NCBI RefSeq assembly: GCF_035046505.1
Contig: NC_089822.1
Location: forward strand, 108,269,307-108,333,306
DNA: 64,000 nt
Direction of reading: 5' to 3'
Origin: Tiliqua scincoides
Lineage: Eukaryota; Chordata; Lepidosauria; Squamata; Scincidae
Each line of letters opens with the position of its first letter. The stretch's first letter is position 1. Under the pieces are notes generated by a model, which saw only the letters and a program-made list of their open reading frames with translations, was not told the origin of the DNA and ran no database searches. Positions 11,080-22,149 of this stretch are shown in pieces. Position numbers and translations under genes: made by a program.

Positions 11080-14000
11080 GTAAGACAATATGTTTCATTT
11101 CCCAGGAAATGAATTATTTTATCTGTGGTAGGGCTCATGAGAGGGGGTGCAAGAAGTGCATCTTGCCTGAGCCTGGAGTCATAAAGGGGGCCCAGGAGGT
11201 AAAGAAGGGGAGCCAGAAATTTCCTAGAATCTCTGAAAATATTTGCATATACTGTATGAAGGCTAGTGTTTACATTTGGAGTAAGCCTACATAGTTTTAT
11301 GTGTCCTAATTTGTAGAAATTATGATCCAATGGAGAAGGAAAAGGGCCCCCCAAAAACTTCGTACTCCTTGATAAAATGCCTCTCAGAGGCCCTGATCCA
11401 TGACGTTCTCCATGAAAGACGTGATGCTATACAGTGACAGAAGGGTGAGCCGAGGCAGAGGTAGAGCAAAGCAAGGATTCACTCAAACCAAGAATGCAAG
11501 AACCAAAGCTGCAATCCCATCCACACTTAATCTCAGAGTAATCCCCACTGACTATAATGGGACTTACTTCTCTGTAGCCGTGCATAGGATTGGACTCCAA
11601 ATACTGTATATATTTTTTTCTTTAATCTGGAGATTTATATCCTGCCTTTTGTACTCCAAAGAAGCCTCCCCCCCAGTGGCTCACATCTATTAAAGTATGC
11701 AAAAATGACATTAAAATCATAAAACCCTTCTTTTCCTTCTCCACTACCTCACAAGGCAGTTTCTATTTGCTATTTCTCTACCACCACTCCCCACCCAGTT
11801 TGCTATCTCTAGTAATTTTGTTCTACTACCTTTTCACTTGGGGTTTTTCTGCCTTTTCTTTATATGAAACTTAGATCTTCCCTTTCCGCTATTTTTTTTT
11901 ACACTAGTGTTGCTAATGATGTCTTTTGTAATAGGACTGCACAGTTAGGGTTTTCTAGTGAGCTGTTCCAGTTACAACAGTATTTAAGAAGACTTCTTAA
12001 TGAGTCACTTCTTTCGCTTTACAATAACTGATCATATAGCACTATCATGTTGTCAGGGAAGGATTAGGGCTGACAAAGGGAAACCATGAACTGAGTCTCC
12101 TAAGATTAAAAATAGAAAATGTTAATAGCACCTATGGGGGGCCTGAATTGGATTTGGACCATGCTGCTTGGGGGGGATTCCAGCCCAATCCTAACTAAGG
12201 TTTATGAAAATGGAACAGAAGTTCTGCTGTTGTAAATGGCCATACGGCTGTATGCACAGCTGCCAGCAGCCCTCTGCCCTTACTGGCCACCTGCAAGAGT
12301 GCAGGTAAGCTGGTGCAGGGGGTGGTTGGTGGAATGTGGCAGGGAGGGGGAGTGTTTGCACAGGGAGGGTGAGCAGGGAAGTGGAACAGGGAGAAGGGGG
12401 TTGATCCTGGCAGCTCCAGCATGCATCAGGTTCCTATCCTTCTTTCATCTCCTATTCCCTCTCCCTTACTCTCCTCAGTTCTGCATTGTTGCACATTCAA
12501 AGAGACCCTTTCATGCAGCATAAGCTTGTCGCAGTGCAATGGAATGAAACTTCCTTTACCATAACAGGCTTCTGCAATTGCCCTTCCGCCATAGGATGCA
12601 GGCAGCACATATTCAGTTGGCATGGTTGTGGTGGGGAGGGGTTTAGTTAGGATTGGGCTGTTTATCCTTTTCCTTCTATATGATTTCCTGATCTGAATTC
12701 CATCCCACTGTGCTTAAGGTGGAGAATAGAACCAGAAGCATTTATGAGCAATTTTGCAGAAGACAGTCACCCAAAAGAAACTGATCTCCTATACGAAATC
12801 CGCTGGGGAAGAAGTCCCAGGACCTGGAAGAACTTCTGTAGAAATGACCACCCCATCCATGCTGAAGTCAACTTTTTGAAAAATAAGTTGAGGATGCACA
12901 GCACTACTCCCTGCTATATCACTTGGTTTTTATCTTGGAGTCCTTGTGGTGTATGTAGCCGCCGTATCATTGAGTTCTTGGCAAAACATCACAATGTGAG
13001 GCTGAAGATATGTGTGGCTCGGCTGTATAGGTCTTATGACAAACGTAATCAGGAGGGCCTGAGGAACTTGGATCAAAGTCAGGTGAACATAAGCATTATG
13101 AGTCGTGATGGTAAGTGCAAGTGAATGGGGGACTAGGAATCATGCTGTGGATCTGTTAAATAACATTAGCCTTGTATACATGATGATGATGATGATGATG
13201 ATGATTTTTCATAAAGCAACTTTAATCTGACAAGGAAGAAAGGAAACAAGTGTGGGGACTTTTGTGTATAGGAAGTACAAACAAAGCACACTTCCTATAC
13301 ACAAAAGTCCCCACACTTGTTTCCTTTCTTCCTTGTCAGATTAAAGTTGCTTTATGAAAAATTATTATTGTCTTGTTTCCCCCTTTCTAGTCTGCTGTTG
13401 TACAGAGTGACTCTAGGCAGCCATTCCAGGATAAGGTTTGGTTCCATAGAAGGTTTAGCACCATTCGGCTTTGAGCATTGGCTAGGCAGTGTGGGGTCCC
13501 CTCTTCTTGTCTCCATCCCACTTTCTAGCTCATAAGTCTAATTAAAGCTCTGGTTCCCAATCTGTGGTCTGGGGACCACAGGTGGTCTGCAAAACCCTGA
13601 GAAGTGATCCACAAGGTGTCGGAGGGGGGGGGGAGTTTTTGATCACTTCCACATCTCACTGAGTGAATATTCCCCCATGGACCACCAGAGAGGGCATAGA
13701 ATGGACTGCCTGCAGCTGGCGGCAGAAGCGGCAAACCACAAAATCTCTAATAAATCTTTTCTAATTACAGACAGCTTATGTTATCCACAGGTTTAGTACC
13801 TGGATTTCTTCATCTGTGGGTCCTTGAACCTGTGGTGTGGGCCAACCTGGAGGCTCTGGAGACAAGGGGAGTTGTGCCCCCCTTGCCTCTGGAAGCTCTT
13901 CTGAAGCCCACAAAGGCTGTGCACATCTGCCAGCAGCCTCTATGGGCTTCAGAATGAAGCCTGAAATCGTATAAAGGTGACTTCCAGTTTTCAGCAAAAA

Positions 14001-17000
14001 CAGGAAGTCACCTTTAAATGGTCCAGGCTCCAATCTGTAGCCCACAGGGGCTGTGTGCAGACACCTGTGGCCTCTGCAGGCTTCAGAAGAGTCTCTGGAC
14101 TGACCAGAGCTTAGCTCTGGTTGGGTTCAGGGTGGGGCAAAAACCACTTGTTTTGAATACCCATGGTTTTCCTTATGTGTGGGAGTTTTGGGAATGGAAC
14201 CTCTATGAATAATGAGGCCACCTGTATTACAAATTTAAATGTATTTTTTGTACGTGGGTGTGGGGTGTTGCATGTGGTCCAGGACAATTTCAGTTTTTGC
14301 TTCAGTGGGTCCACTGTCTCCTAAAGGTTGGGAACCACTTAATGAAAGTGTCAGTGAACTGTGCTTCACTTGTGACCAAGTGAACTTGGTCTTTTGGAAG
14401 ATGGCTATGCCAGACAGAACAGGACTTGGGGCTGTAAGTGGCTCTGAGTGCCCATCAATCAATCAACAATCAATCAACAGTATTTATATACGACTTTTCA
14501 ACTAAAAGTTCACAAAGCGGTTTACAGAGAAAAATCAAATAACTAAATGGCTCCCTGTCCCAAAAGGGCTCACAATCTAAAAAGATGCAAAAATGAATAC
14601 CAGCAGACAGCCACTAGAACAGACAGTGCTGGGGTGAGGTGGGCCAGTTACTCTCCCCCTGCTAAAAAAAGGAGCACCCACTTGAAAAAGTGCCTCTTAC
14701 CCAATTAGCAGGGGTGAATTAGCATGGGTAAGTGCCTCTTACCCATGTGCTCAGCGAGCAAGGAAGTGGGTTCCCTTGAAACTCCACTCCCCCTTCAGTT
14801 CTTTGAAAATTAGAACATCTTTAATGGCTTTGGCCTTAGAAGGGCAAAGGCATTTTAAGATTTTAGGTATTTGGTCTTTTTGATTGTAAGTGGCAATATG
14901 GGTGAGGTCTTGAGACTGTAAGAAAATGTTGAGCCAGTTGAAGAATTAGGAATTTTGAACTGTTTTGGGGTTTGGTGCTCCACATACCATAAGCAGTGCA
15001 GAGATATCAACTTCTCTGGCAGAAAAGCAGAGAAACACTCCAAACTTGGTGCCCAACAAAGTCAGTAAAAGTGGTTCAGCTGTCCTTGTTCTGTACGAAC
15101 CCTGCCTCCTCCTTTTGGCATTTGAGATCCAAGTTCCAGTTCACTCTGTGCTTCACAAAATTCACTGAGTATATGCTCTGATGTCAGGGACCAATTTTTC
15201 CCCACTTAACTAGACAACTCCCAGTTTTTCAGGAAAACATAAGAAGTATAGTAAGGTAGTGAGTTAGGCAGTGACTGACCAAGAAGCGTGTCCCTGGCAG
15301 GTGGCTTGCTTTGAAACCCCAAACATTCAGCTAGTGCAAAAGAGCTGTTTGAGAATTTCTGTAGTATGGGATGCATGTGTGGATATGTACAAAATGTTGC
15401 AGAAGAGCAAAGAGAAAATGCATAAGTTGGTGCAGGAGGGATTTTGTAAGGAGCAAACAGAAAGATCCAGGTTAACAGAGCAGTGATTGCAGGTAGGGTC
15501 AGTTTGACCCACCTGCTGCATCAAGAACAGAAGGAGAGAACTGTTAACGTATCTCTAGAGTAGTGCTTCCCAAACTCCTACAAGGGAGTTGGGAGCACTT
15601 TATGTCAGAGCTATTCAAACTGGGGCATCGCAACGCCCCAGCCTTGGCCTCTGCCCCCTTAAGGGTCAGTGGCAGGGGAAGGGCAGTGACGCGATCCCCA
15701 GGATCGCACTGCTCGGGGGGGGGCTGCAGGGACTGGGATGTACTCACCAGTCCCTGCAGCAGCCTGTCGGGGGTGCAGGGAGCCCTGTGCAAGCGTCTGC
15801 TGGGCTCCCCGACGTTCCAAAAGTGAAAGTGGAGCAATTGCGCTCCACCTCCACAAAACCGGAAGTGGAGCGCAATTGCTCCACTTTCACTTTTAGAAGG
15901 CTGGGGGGCACTGCAGATGCTCGCACAGGGGAGCGCATCCCAGTCCCTTCAGCCCCCCTTAGCATCACGATCCAGGGGATCGCATTGCTGCCTCCCCCAC
16001 CCCGCTGCCTCCCTCCCCTCCAAGGACTTACTGTGGCTTTAAGAAAACCGCAGCTTTAAGTTGTTGCACAGGAGAGGGCGAAGGCAGCGACACGATTCCC
16101 AGGATCGCGCTGCTGCCAGGGACAGAAGTGGGGTTTTCTTCTTATCTGCAGTCAGTTCTGTAGTCCTGGGGGAATGCAGGGAGCCATCTGCAGGACTCCC
16201 AGTGACTGCGAAACTGTAAGAAAAGGGAGAAGGGGCACTTCCGATTTTTACAGCTAAATAGGAAGTGCCCTTTCCCCTATTTTTAAACAGTTTTGCAGGG
16301 TCCCGTTCCCCCTGAACCCCCCAGGACTGCAGCTTTGCCTGCAGGTAAGTAGAAAAAACCCTCCCATCCCCAGCAACAGCGCAATCCTGGGGGTTGTTGC
16401 CTTCTCAGTGTCCCTACCCCTTAAAGGGGCATTGGCCAGTGCTTCCCAGGCAGGTGGGTCATTCAAAACAGCAGTTGCTAGAAGCGCAAGCTGTCACCTA
16501 ATTTTTGGCCCAACAGAGAGGAAGAAAATGAAAGCCCCATCCAACCATGGGAGGGGGAGTTAGAATTAACTGTTGCACCAAGGTATAATCACTGCTATGA
16601 GCCTGGAGGAGTCAGCACACTGCAGTTGAGACAACTAGTTGCCCAGGTTTACACAATGGGGTTTGGGAAACTTCTATTAAGAACACTTCAAGGCAAATGG
16701 TCATAAAGAAAGGAAATATCTAAGTTATGAGAATTTGGATACTTGGATGAGAGAGAGAGGCCCTACATGGAAAGAGAGAGAGGAGAGAGAGAGAGGCCCT
16801 ACATGGAAGGCCCTAGTGGAAAGAAAATCTGGCAAGAAGAAGGAGGAAGAAAGGCGAGCCTGAGATTCGGAATCTGCATATCAAAGAGAGCTTTACTGGA
16901 AGAGTAAGAGGGGAAACCCTCACATTCCGTCTGGCTTATTTACCTTCTATCACAGGATGTTTGTGCAGTTCTGTTGCATCTTTCTCCACGTCCGACATGA

Positions 17001-20000
17001 TCCTGCTTGGTCTGATCCCACACCCCTGTGAAGATGAGGAAAGCCCCTACTGCCCCAGAAGACTAGGTCATAGAGGAATCCGATAGTAGTGAGGAGGAAA
17101 ACAGTAGTGAGGAGGAAGAGGTGTCGTGCAGAGAAAAGTCATGTGGCACTCAAGGACTAGTGATCTCAGGAGATTCCACAGGTCTAAACAGCTCTTAAGA
17201 AGGAATGTACTTTCCCAGGGAAGCCCATGAGCCCCACTATGAGAGGCCAAGGCTCACAGATGTCAAGGGTGTGAAGTAGCTGGAAGTCTTAACCTCCAGC
17301 AACACGATCACTTGGCTTACCAGAGCTTGGCAAGTGGGCTCTACCACCATGGTCATAACTTTTTCCAAAGAACACAAAAGATTTGGAAAGGTGCTAAGAA
17401 TGTGTTCCTAGATCCCTGAAGTCTTCCTACAACTAGAACTCCCATTATGAGTACTGGTACCATGTTGGTGGTGACCTTGGGGCAATCCCCTGACAAGGTC
17501 CCCCTGTGGCACCCCTACCAACCCACTAATGGAGCACTGAGAGCTACTTACTGAAGGTTCAGGGGTTGACCTGGCCAAGCAGGCCCTCTGTGGTTTAGCT
17601 TTGCATCATAGAGAGACTGGCAAACATGCTTTTTCCCCATTGTTGAAAGTGATATGATATGACTCGTAGTTCATACACTTATTTCTTTGTCAAAGTATGA
17701 AGCAATTAAACTGTTTTCCATTTTGAAAGCTTGCAAGAGCCTTTGAGAGGAACCAAAGAAATGAATGGGTACACAAAAAGAAACTCCACCTTCAGCTCTG
17801 TGAAAAACTATCAACAATCGTAGCCTCTGCACACACCTCCAGAGCTTTGAAATCTCTTCCAGAACTATCCAAGCTTTCCGGGCAGTGAACAGATTGCCAA
17901 GGGACGTGGTGGATTCTCCTTCACTGGAGATCCTCAAGCAGAGGCTTGACAAGCACCTGATGGAGATGCTGTAGGAGGATTTCCTGCTACAGGCAGAGGG
18001 TTGGACTAGATTACCTTAGAGGTCCCTTCCAGCTCTATGATTCTATAACCATAACAGCCACCTGTGTAAAATCAAAATGTAAACATTTGTAACTTAAAAT
18101 ATGGAGGATGCTACTAGCATAAGAACAAAGAATAGTAAAGTAGGTTATCCACTGACAATCCATATGGAAATGGTATATCATCACATTGTACATTAATTTA
18201 AGCCTCATGCCAGAGGACAAAGTATACATTATGTGTGTGTGATTATGTGTGTAAATAAATATTTAGGGTGCAATCCAGAGGCGCCCTTGGGCCAGCACAA
18301 GTCCCTTGCATCAGCCCAGGAGGGTCACAAGCGTGTGCCATAAGGCACATTTGCGCTGCCTTGGGAGTTGGCAGAGGTGCAGCCTGCAGAGGCTGATACA
18401 AGCCTCCACACCGATTGAGGCACCAAGCCTTGCTGGGTCGACGCAAGGCTCTGGGGTAGGCGGGAGAGAGGTGTTCTGGGGTGGGGGGAGGGCAGGCCGC
18501 CCCAGGGGCAGGCAACCTCAGGGGTGCGCAGGTGGGGAGCAGGAGGCAGGACTGGGACATGGCAGTTATGTGATGTCACATGGCAGGCCTGGGGATTTCA
18601 CATATTTGTGTGTACCTATATAGTGACTGATCCAAGGTTCATACCAAATGGATGGAAAGCATGCAAAAAAAAGTCAAGGGAAAATCCTGAATTTTTTTAG
18701 AGGACTTCCCCCATTTTTCACAGTAAAAATTGCAATTTTACTTGTTAGCATGTTGAATGAAAAAATTTTGAAGTATTGTTTTAAAATATTGTTACGTTCC
18801 TGCTGTAAATACCTACTGACACACCACTTCCCATCTCCCTCCTGTACTTTCAAGCCAGTGGAAGGAAGTGAAGTGGTGTTCCTGCAGCACATACTAAATT
18901 TTGCATGGTGGGGGGGGGGGAATGAATGGGAACAGCCCTTTGAGATGTAAGTCTCAGGCCCTGTGATGGCTGCTTGAAGGGGGTCTCCACTCAGCACTCT
19001 CCTTCCTCCCCTCAGCTCACCCTTATTCTAGATAGAATATATAAAACTGTTGTTTTATATATGCCAATAAAGGGATGGATGGATGGATTAAATAAAGCAG
19101 TAGTAATCACTGCCACCAAGGCTCAATCTAGAGAAAGGAGAAAGGGGCTACCTTGCAGGACTTCCAGTTGTGTGGCAGGAACCCCAGATTGCCAGGAGAT
19201 CCACCCAAAAATGAGCACAGTAGCACTGTAACTGTTGTGGGGACAAAGTCACAACCCCTTCACTGAGTTAACCAAGCACGGCAGTTTAAAATAAGGAAGA
19301 TCAAAATAAGAGGGACCCATTGCAGATATTTAATGGAGGAAAAACCCAGACGTGAAGGTTCAATCTATGCCTTTAACAGAATGCATAGTTTGACTCTGAA
19401 ACTAGTGCTTTTTACTCCTCTGACCCGTTTTCCATTTTGGATGTGAACACGTGAAAGATTTTTTTCGCCCGCCAACTCTCAGTTTGGCTCCTCTCAATCT
19501 CTCAGGCTTTCTTAGGGAACTGGAAACTGCACATACAGTATATACTTCTCCACTGAAGCTCTCCCAACTTTGAAACACCCTGACAGGCTATTTATCATTG
19601 ATGTATTCAGGTCTTTTATCCCGAATCTTGAGACTGCAAGTTACTTTCAAGTCAAGTCTCAAGTTGGAGCCAACTTTAACAGAAAAAGGTAGTGGTAGGG
19701 TGTGGGGGGGGGACATACTAGAAAATCAAGAAGACATGCACAAAGTTAGGTTAAAAAAATAAATTATCATGGGCAAGTTTAATAAGGCTTTATTTAAGCA
19801 AAAGTGTGCGGTTAATCTAGTTTATCAAGATTGCATTTTAGAAAAACTATTTTTTCCAAAGTTATGTTACTAACCAAGGCCAGCAAGTTGGTCGCTAAAA
19901 ATATACAAGTTGCAAGTCAAGTCCAGTCAGCGCTTCATTTATTACTGAGTCAAGTCATTGAAGAGTCCAACTTGAGTCTGAGTCAACCAACTCAAGTCTA

Positions 20001-20154
20001 CATCACTAATATTTATTTCTTCAGATTTTTTCTACTGTTGGAGAAAATTTGTGAATCAGCAAAGTGGTTATTGTTGGCGATGGCATTTCTTAGAGCATGT
20101 TTATTCTGAAGAACTTTACTGGATTTATTCTGAAGAACTTGACCAGATTCTTGA
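11052..20154 (+). CDS. APOBEC1: APOBEC1-type cytidine deaminase gene (exons 2-4; join)
   Basis: The coding pieces 11052-11079, 12719-13110 and 20025-20154 join in phase with GT/AG borders and no stop. Together they give about 183 residues. The zinc-dependent deaminase site is HAE, then SWSPCGVC (H-x-E...P-C-x2-C). RIEP, LLYEIRWG, AEVNFLK, ITWFLSWSPC and YCWRKFVN follow mammalian APOBEC1 better than AID. APOBEC1 deaminates cytidine in RNA or single-stranded DNA. Lizard APOBEC1 is known and has been argued to act on DNA rather than in apoB editing. Intron 3 is 6.9 kb and repeat-rich. The first exon is only a candidate and the last was not found. The gene is convergent with the A2ML1-like gene at 32-64 kb. 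The open frame and intact site suggest function, but a missing last exon leaves a pseudogene possible. Confidence 0.88.
11400..11600 (+). repeat. Palindromic ~90-bp MITE copy
   Basis: The stretch at about 11505-11595 (gctgcaatcccatccacac ... cataggattgg) is one of five copies of a short inverted-repeat element whose core is 'agtaagtcccatt' plus its mirror. Other copies lie at 32848, 52806, 53035 and 53320. Confidence 0.55.
12181..12660. mobile_element. MITE with 18-bp perfect terminal inverted repeats
   Basis: It begins CAGCCCAATCCTAACTAA and ends with the exact reverse complement, 480 bp apart. The interior has no coding capacity. The ends match the family with TTA/TAA target duplications at 23804 and 55764, although a duplication is not clear here. 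It sits in APOBEC1 intron 2 and ends only 58 bp before exon 3. Confidence 0.8.
12719..13110 (+). CDS. APOBEC1: APOBEC1-like exon 3 (deaminase core)
   Basis: 392 bp, entered after cttaag and left at gtaagt. It encodes WRIEPEAF, LLYEIRWG, the zinc ligands in HAEVNFLK and PCYITWFLSWSPCGVC, then VARLYRSYDKRNQEGLRNL and IMSRD. Human APOBEC1 has the same exon span, from RRIEP to the IM block, with HVE, SWSPC and VARLF at matching points; opossum also has HAE. The glutamate of HAE is the proton shuttle and the two cysteines hold zinc. No stop or frame change occurs. The acceptor's pyrimidine tract is modest (catcccactgtgcttaag). Confidence 0.93.
13180..13206 (+). repeat. (GAT)n microsatellite
   Basis: About nine GAT units lie 70 bp after APOBEC1 exon 3, directly abutting the left arm of the perfect inverted repeat. 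Confidence 0.9.
13204..13362. repeat. Perfect 73-bp inverted repeat, 13-nt loop
   Basis: The left arm 13204-13276 and right arm 13290-13362 are exact reverse complements over all 73 positions. They are separated by the 13-nt loop acaaacaaagcac. The arms are ordinary mixed sequence (for example ctgacaaggaagaaagg), not simple repeat. In the APOBEC1 pre-mRNA this would fold into a long flawless hairpin 93 bp after exon 3. Confidence 0.95.
13548..14340. mobile_element. hAT-type MITE with a nested element
   Basis: The ends are ctggttcccaatctg and gttgggaaccactt, flanked by aattaaag and aatgaaag (7 of 8 matching), typical of hAT. About 13770-14230 inside has its own look (ttatgttatccacaggttta ... 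tgaataatgaggccacctgt), suggesting a second DNA element inserted in the first. Confidence 0.65.
14477..14716 (-). repeat. Dispersed repeat, copy 1 of a near-identical pair
   Basis: This runs from acagtatttatatacgactttt to ccaattagcaggggt. It is nearly identical to 41049-41284. The end 'ataccgcttttcaac' read in reverse gives the ggcggtatataaat-type tail typical of squamate retroposons. A (TCAA)n run precedes it. Confidence 0.7.
17845..18046 (+). mobile_element. CR1 LINE 3' end, older subfamily
   Basis: It reads gggcagtgaacagattgcca through gaggtcccttccagctctat and gattctat, the classic CR1 tail seen across sauropsids. It differs from the other CR1 tails in this window, so it is from an older subfamily. 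Confidence 0.85.
18266..18570. mobile_element. Harbinger-like MITE fragment
   Basis: It begins gggtgcaatccagagg after TTA and carries gtgccataaggcacatttg. It is closely like the left half of the element at 23804. The right end is not clear. Confidence 0.55.
20025..20154 (+). CDS. APOBEC1: APOBEC1-like exon 4
   Basis: The exon is entered after tttatttcttcag and left at gtaagtgg. With the G carried from exon 3 it reads DFFYCWRKFVNQQSG then YCWRWHFLEHVYSEEL. This matches the exon-4 start of APOBEC1 (YYHCWRNFVNYPPG in human) and of AID (YFYCWNTFVE). It ends LDQIL, at the point where human exon 4 ends LHCIIL. Two adjacent 24-bp units (20101-20124, 20125-20148) give the doubled YSEEL. If the donor were not used, the next codons would be GAG TAA, a stop. 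The intervening 6.9-kb intron hides this exon from simple frame scans. Confidence 0.88.
20101..20148 (+). repeat. 24-bp tandem duplication inside APOBEC1 exon 4
   Basis: The units ttattctgaagaactttact+ggat and ttattctgaagaacttgacc+agat share the first 16 bases exactly and differ at a few later bases. The period is 24 bp, eight codons, so the frame is kept. Confidence 0.9.
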
Positions 20155-20404
20155 GTAAGTGGCTTTATCTAAATTCAGGCTAAAGTAACAGAGGTAAATA
20201 CAAATAGAGGGAGGGGCTTCTTACTTTCCAGTGATGGAACTGGGTTGCCTACTGCCCAAATACTTGTGATTATATTTGGGAGGGGGACTATAGCTAGGTC
20301 ACCAGGAGAGATACTGTGCATGTCTCTTTCCCCTGCACACAGAAGCATGCATGCGCTCAGTTCCGTCAGGTCCCTGCCGATTTCAGTAAAAGCGAGTGCA
20401 AAGC

Positions 20405-21445
20405 CAGTTGCAAACCTACCATAAGGTCAGATGGGGCAAAAGCCCCAAGTGCGAGGTGCTAGGGCCCCATGGAAGCCTCTCTGAGGCTCCCAATGGGGGC
20501 AGAAACTGTGCTTCCAGTCTCCCAGAAGTACAGTTTACATTGGGGAACCTCAGAGAGGTTTCCTTACATAAGAACAGCCCCACTGGATCAGGCCATAGGC
20601 CCATCTAGTCCAGCTTCCTGTATCTCACAGCGGCCCACCAAATGCCCCAGGGAGCACACCAGATAACAAGAGACCTCATCCTGGTGCCCTCCTTTGCATC
20701 TGGCATTCTGACATAACCCATTTCTAAAATCAGGAGGTTGCGCATACACATCATGGCTTGTACCCCATAATGGATTTTTCCTCCAGAAACTTGTCCAATC
20801 CCCTTTTAAAGGCATCTAGGCTAGACGCCAGCACCGCATCCTGTGGCAAGGAGTTCCACAGACCGACCACACGCTGAGTAAAGAAATATTTTCTTTTGTC
20901 TGTCCTAACCCGCCCAACACTCAATTTGAGTGGATGTCCCCTGGTTCTGGTATTATGTGAGAGTGTAAAGAGCATCTCTCTATCCACTCTGTCCATCCCC
21001 TGCATAATTTTGTATGTCTCAATCATGTCCCCCCTCAGGCATCTCTTTTCTAGGCTGAAGAGGCCCAAACGCTGTAGCCTTTCCTCATAAGGAAGGTGCC
21101 CCAGCCCCGTAATCATCTTAGTCGCTCTCTTTTGCACCTTTTCCATTTCCACTATGTCTTTTTTGAGATGCGGCGACCAGAACTGGACACAATACTCCAG
21201 GTGTGGCCTCACCATCGATTTGTACAACGGCGTTATAATACTAGCCGTTTTGTTCTCAGTACCCTTCCTAATGATTCCTTGACATGGGTGGAGGTCACAC
21301 GAGGCTCTGTGAGCCTCAGGTGAGTAGGGGGGCTGGATTTTTGTACGAGGAGGCAGTGATAGGCCGCGGACATTGCGGACCTTTGCCCTGGGCATGGGGC
21401 TGGGAAAGTTCACTGCTGCGCAAAGCACTTCTGTTTTGCAGGAGG
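20405..21445. repeat. MITE split by a CR1 insertion
   Basis: The halves at about 20405-20574 and 21275-21445 match the uninterrupted, inverted copy at 29130-29440 (ctgggcatggggctgg, gaggctctgtgagc, gaaactgtgcttcc). Between them lies a minus-strand CR1. Confidence 0.7.
20575..21273 (-). mobile_element. CR1 LINE 3' end with ORF2 C-terminus
   Basis: An open minus-strand frame reads MVRPHLEYCVQFWSPHLKKD, KRATKMITGLGHLPYEERL and LWNSLPQDAVLASSLDAFK, the C-terminal part of CR1 ORF2. The 3' UTR follows, ending at ttcttatgt. The copy is 5'-truncated, as usual for CR1, and looks young. Confidence 0.93.
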
Positions 21446-22149
21446 TGCTTTGCACTCACTTTTTCGGAATGTTCCAAGCCTTGGGGAGCCCTATGAAGGG
21501 CTGCTCAAGGCTCCCTGCACCTCCTGCAGCCTCCAGCAGCCCTACCTAGTTAAAAGTAAGTGCAAAGCACCCCCTTGCTCCCCTTAGCCCCCCTCTTCCC
21601 TTGCCCCTTAAAGGGATAGGAGGAAGTAACTGGGGAAGTGTTACACAAACGTGTTCAGCAACAGACCTCCATACTGAGAGTACTCTGGTAATTATACTCT
21701 CTTCAGAGGAGAGAAAGGGCATCCCTTTTGGGGTGTTCCCTTCTGTGCAGTAGCAACTACTCTTCCCGGAACTGTCTGTGTCAGGGCACTGTGCCATCAC
21801 AATCTTCCCAGAAGGTACCCAAAGGTGCAAGGGAAGGTCAGGTGCACAGGTTGTGTGCTTTGCTTCTTTCCACATTGTCCCTGCCTGCTGTTGATATAAA
21901 CAAAAATGGGTGCCAGTCCCTGTTGATTGGTCAGTTAGGTAGCTCTATCCTAGCCTTCCTCCAGTGAGCATGCATGATGTGTCCAAGCATCCCTTTCATT
22001 CTCCCAATGGTTCTAATCTACCTGTGAGTCGAGTTAGACTGAGAAACAGTGAGTGATCAGGGCTCACCCAATATGTTTGTGGCTGCTGCGATGGTGTTCT
22101 GATTGTTCCCCTTCCAGAGAGGTGATCAAAACACAGAAAATGGAAATTT

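Larger units (their letters stand above)
14740..20024 (+). other. Remaining APOBEC1 intron 3 sequence
   Basis: Apart from the pieces listed separately I see no gene. At 15560-16500 there is GC-rich, foldback-rich MITE material. It includes a 26-bp perfect inverted repeat at 15830-15895 around ggagcaattgcgctccac. Purine runs (gagagagag) lie at 16750-16800, and (GGAT)n at 19071-19087. Confidence 0.5.

Noticed and set aside
20751-21455. A 234-residue minus-strand open frame as a host gene
   Set aside because: Most of it is the CR1 ORF2 C-terminus. Its first 55 or so residues come from the neighbouring MITE, so the frame is a chance fusion of two repeats.
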